From Chitinivibrionales bacterium (lineage in GTDB: Bacteria; Fibrobacterota; Chitinivibrionia; Chitinivibrionales; FEN-1185): a DNA stretch of 5,909 nt. The translations under genes and the position numbers were made by a program. Positions 4,477 through 5,909 of this stretch are shown one piece after another. The stretch is taken from positions 1 to 5,909 of the forward strand of contig JAQUMP010000246.1 in NCBI GenBank assembly GCA_028718065.1, written 5' to 3'. The number at the start of each line of letters is the position of its first letter. Position 1 is the first letter of the stretch. The notes under the pieces are model-generated. The model saw only the letters and a program-made list of their open reading frames with translations, did no database searches and was not told where the DNA came from.

Positions 4477-5909
4477 GATTTACTCCTCATAAAAACGCTT
4501 TCCACGAGCATCTGCTGCTCCTGCCGGTGTTCTTTGAGCCGTCCCGTTGCCGCGCTGGCGGCTTCGGGTCTTCCGTGGTACACAATATTTACTTCCGGGA
4601 ATTCGGTTGAAAAACGGTCGCAAACATAGCGCCAGGCGCCGTAATTTTTATGTTCCTCCTGGACCCAGATAATTTCCCGTTTCAGGGCGTATCGATCCAG
4701 AACGCTTTTTAAATTCTGCGTGGGGAACGGATAAAGCTGTTCCAGCCGGATTATGGCCACGTCGCTTTTGGCTGTTTTTTCGCGCTGGGCAAGTAAATCG
4801 TAATAAACCTTACCCGAACATAAAAGAAGCCGTTTTGCATTTTCCGTTTTCCAAGGGTCGTCGAGCACTTCGTTAAAAGAGCCGTGCGTCAGGTCCGACA
4901 AATAAGAAACGACTACGGGATGTCGCAGGAGGCTTTTGGGCGACATGATGATGAGCGGTTTTCTGGCGCCGCATTTTACCTGGCGGCGTAAAAGATGAAA
5001 GTATTGCGCGGGCGTGGTCGCGTTGCAGACCTGGATATTGTCCTGGGCGCACCGTTGCAGAAAGCGCTCCAGGTGCCCGTTGGAATGGTCCGGACCCTGG
5101 CCTTCGCTGCCATGCGGCAGCAGCAGCACCAGGCCGCTTTTTTGCCGCCACTTGCTCTCGGCGCTTAAGAGGTAATTGTCGACAATAACCTGACCGCCGT
5201 TGGCGAAATCGCCGAATTGAGCTTCCCATATAGTCAAGACATCGGGATCGACTAAGGAATACCCGTATTCAAAACCCAAAACCGAAAATTCGGAGAGCGG
5301 GCTGTCGTAGAGGCGAAAAGGGGCCTGATCCGGGCGCAGCGCATTAAGTGGCGTGTACGGCGCGGGTGTCGGGCTTGCCACGTCCCACCATGTCAAGTGC
5401 CGCTGCGCGAAGGTGCCGCGTTCGCTGTCCTGGCCGCTTAACCGCACCACCGTGCCCTCGCATAAAAGAGTTCCGAATGCCAGCGATTCGGCCAAAGCCC
5501 AATCCACCTGGTTTTTCTCGCCGAGCAATTGGGCCTTGTTGGCGATGATTTGCTGGAGTTTGGGATGAATATGAAACCCCGCGGGCACCGAGGTCAGGCA
5601 AGCGGCAATGGTGCGCAAGGTCTCCTCAAACACACCGGTGGACGCCGGGGCGGCCGCTTTTTGCCCGCCGGCCGGCAGGATCGCGACCGCGCCGTCGGCG
5701 TTTTCTAATTTTGCTTTGTCAAGCGATGCTTTAAGCCGGGCGTGATACTCCTGCCGTACTTGCTGCTGGTCCTGTTTGTTCATGACGCCCTGTTGGTCGC
5801 ACCAGTCGCCGTAGAGCGCGGCGACGGGCGCATGCGCGCCGATGAGCTGGTACATGCGCGGGTGCGTAAAAGCGGGCTCGTCGCCCTCGTTATGGCCGTG
5901 ACGGCGATA
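4473..5909 (-). CDS. sucA: 2-oxoglutarate dehydrogenase E1, C-terminal half (cut by window edge)
   Basis: E1 is the thiamine-diphosphate enzyme that decarboxylates 2-oxoglutarate and succinylates the lipoyl arm of E2. The frame is open to the right edge, giving 478 residues that correspond to about the last half of the roughly 930-residue family. The fragment begins with YRRHGHNEGDEP, a hallmark of the family just after the thiamine-binding half, so the ATG at 5855 is internal and not a start. The transketolase-like pyrimidine-binding domain follows, with RLSGQDSERGTF, the glutamate-containing FEYGYS, and TIWEAQFGDFANG. Then come LLPHGSEGQGPDHS, MSPKSLLRHP, LCSGKVYYDL, RLEQLYPFP, VQEEHKNYGAW and the terminal GRPEAASAATG, all matching E. 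coli SucA in order. One departure is DHSNGH (fragment residues 274-279), where most relatives have EHSSAR. The thiamine-binding motif and N-terminal region lie outside the window. The gene ends in a 4-base overlap with sucB. Confidence 0.96.
   Translation of the reverse strand, partial: YRRHGHNEGDEPAFTHPRMYQLIGAHAPVAALYGDWCDQQGVMNKQDQQQVRQEYHARLKASLDKAKLENADGAVAILPAGGQKAAAPASTGVFEETLRTIAACLTSVPAGFHIHPKLQQIIANKAQLLGEKNQVDWALAESLAFGTLLCEGTVVRLSGQDSERGTFAQRHLTWWDVASPTPAPYTPLNALRPDQAPFRLYDSPLSEFSVLGFEYGYSLVDPDVLTIWEAQFGDFANGGQVIVDNYLLSAESKWRQKSGLVLLLPHGSEGQGPDHSNGHLERFLQRCAQDNIQVCNATTPAQYFHLLRRQVKCGARKPLIIMSPKSLLRHPVVVSYLSDLTHGSFNEVLDDPWKTENAKRLLLCSGKVYYDLLAQREKTAKSDVAIIRLEQLYPFPTQNLKSVLDRYALKREIIWVQEEHKNYGAWRYVCDRFSTEFPEVNIVYHGRPEAASAATGRLKEHRQEQQMLVESVFMRSKS
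4483..4488 (-). promoter_or_regulatory. sucB ribosome binding site inside the end of sucA
   Basis: GAGGAG on the minus strand lies 6 bases before the sucB ATG (4476-4474), within the last codons of sucA. The sucA TGA (4475-4473) and sucB ATG share bases as ATGA. This supports the chosen sucB start and suggests coupled synthesis of E1 and E2. Confidence 0.75.

Noticed and set aside
4473..5855. The ATG at 5855 as a true start of a 460-residue protein
   Set aside because: The frame continues to the window edge with YRRHGHNEGDEP, a hallmark of E1. The gene is simply cut by the window.

Overview
This looks like bacterial chromosome of moderate GC content, with strong AGGAGG-type ribosome binding sites and tightly packed genes. 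It centres on a tricarboxylic acid (TCA) cycle operon on the minus strand. An oxidative SucAB-type 2-oxoglutarate dehydrogenase plus citrate synthase implies a respiring bacterium. A protein with a classical Sec signal peptide and a small multi-pass membrane protein fit a Gram-negative cell, but do not prove it. I cannot name the lineage from the sequence.

Layout, read from the right edge along the minus strand: the C-terminal half of sucA (E1, 5909-4473, cut by the window edge), sucB (E2, 4476-3442, overlapping sucA as ATGA), gltA (citrate synthase, 3382-2240, after a 59-base gap), and an FMN-dependent alpha-hydroxy-acid-oxidase-family protein (2224-1169, whose ribosome binding site overlaps the gltA stop codon). 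Close spacing and a shared strand suggest one transcript. SucA and SucB turn 2-oxoglutarate into succinyl-CoA, and GltA feeds acetyl-CoA into the cycle. The FMN enzyme's substrate is unknown. The E3 subunit (lipoamide dehydrogenase) is not in the window.

Left of the operon, and convergent with it, lies a plus-strand gene for an unrecognised four-helix membrane protein (527-1123). It shares a 148-base divergent promoter region (379-526) with a minus-strand gene for an unrecognised exported protein (378-1, cut by the left edge). Both promoters can be read: TTGACA-18-TATGCT on the minus strand and an extended -10 TGCTATAAT on the plus strand.

The most notable point is that this SucB goes from the lipoyl domain through a short Ala/Pro/Gln linker straight into the catalytic domain. 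The peripheral subunit-binding domain that normally anchors E3 (and E1) in bacterial E2 proteins is missing. The FMN protein also departs from glycolate/lactate oxidases at an active-site tyrosine. I found no RNA genes, mobile elements, CRISPR arrays or long repeats.
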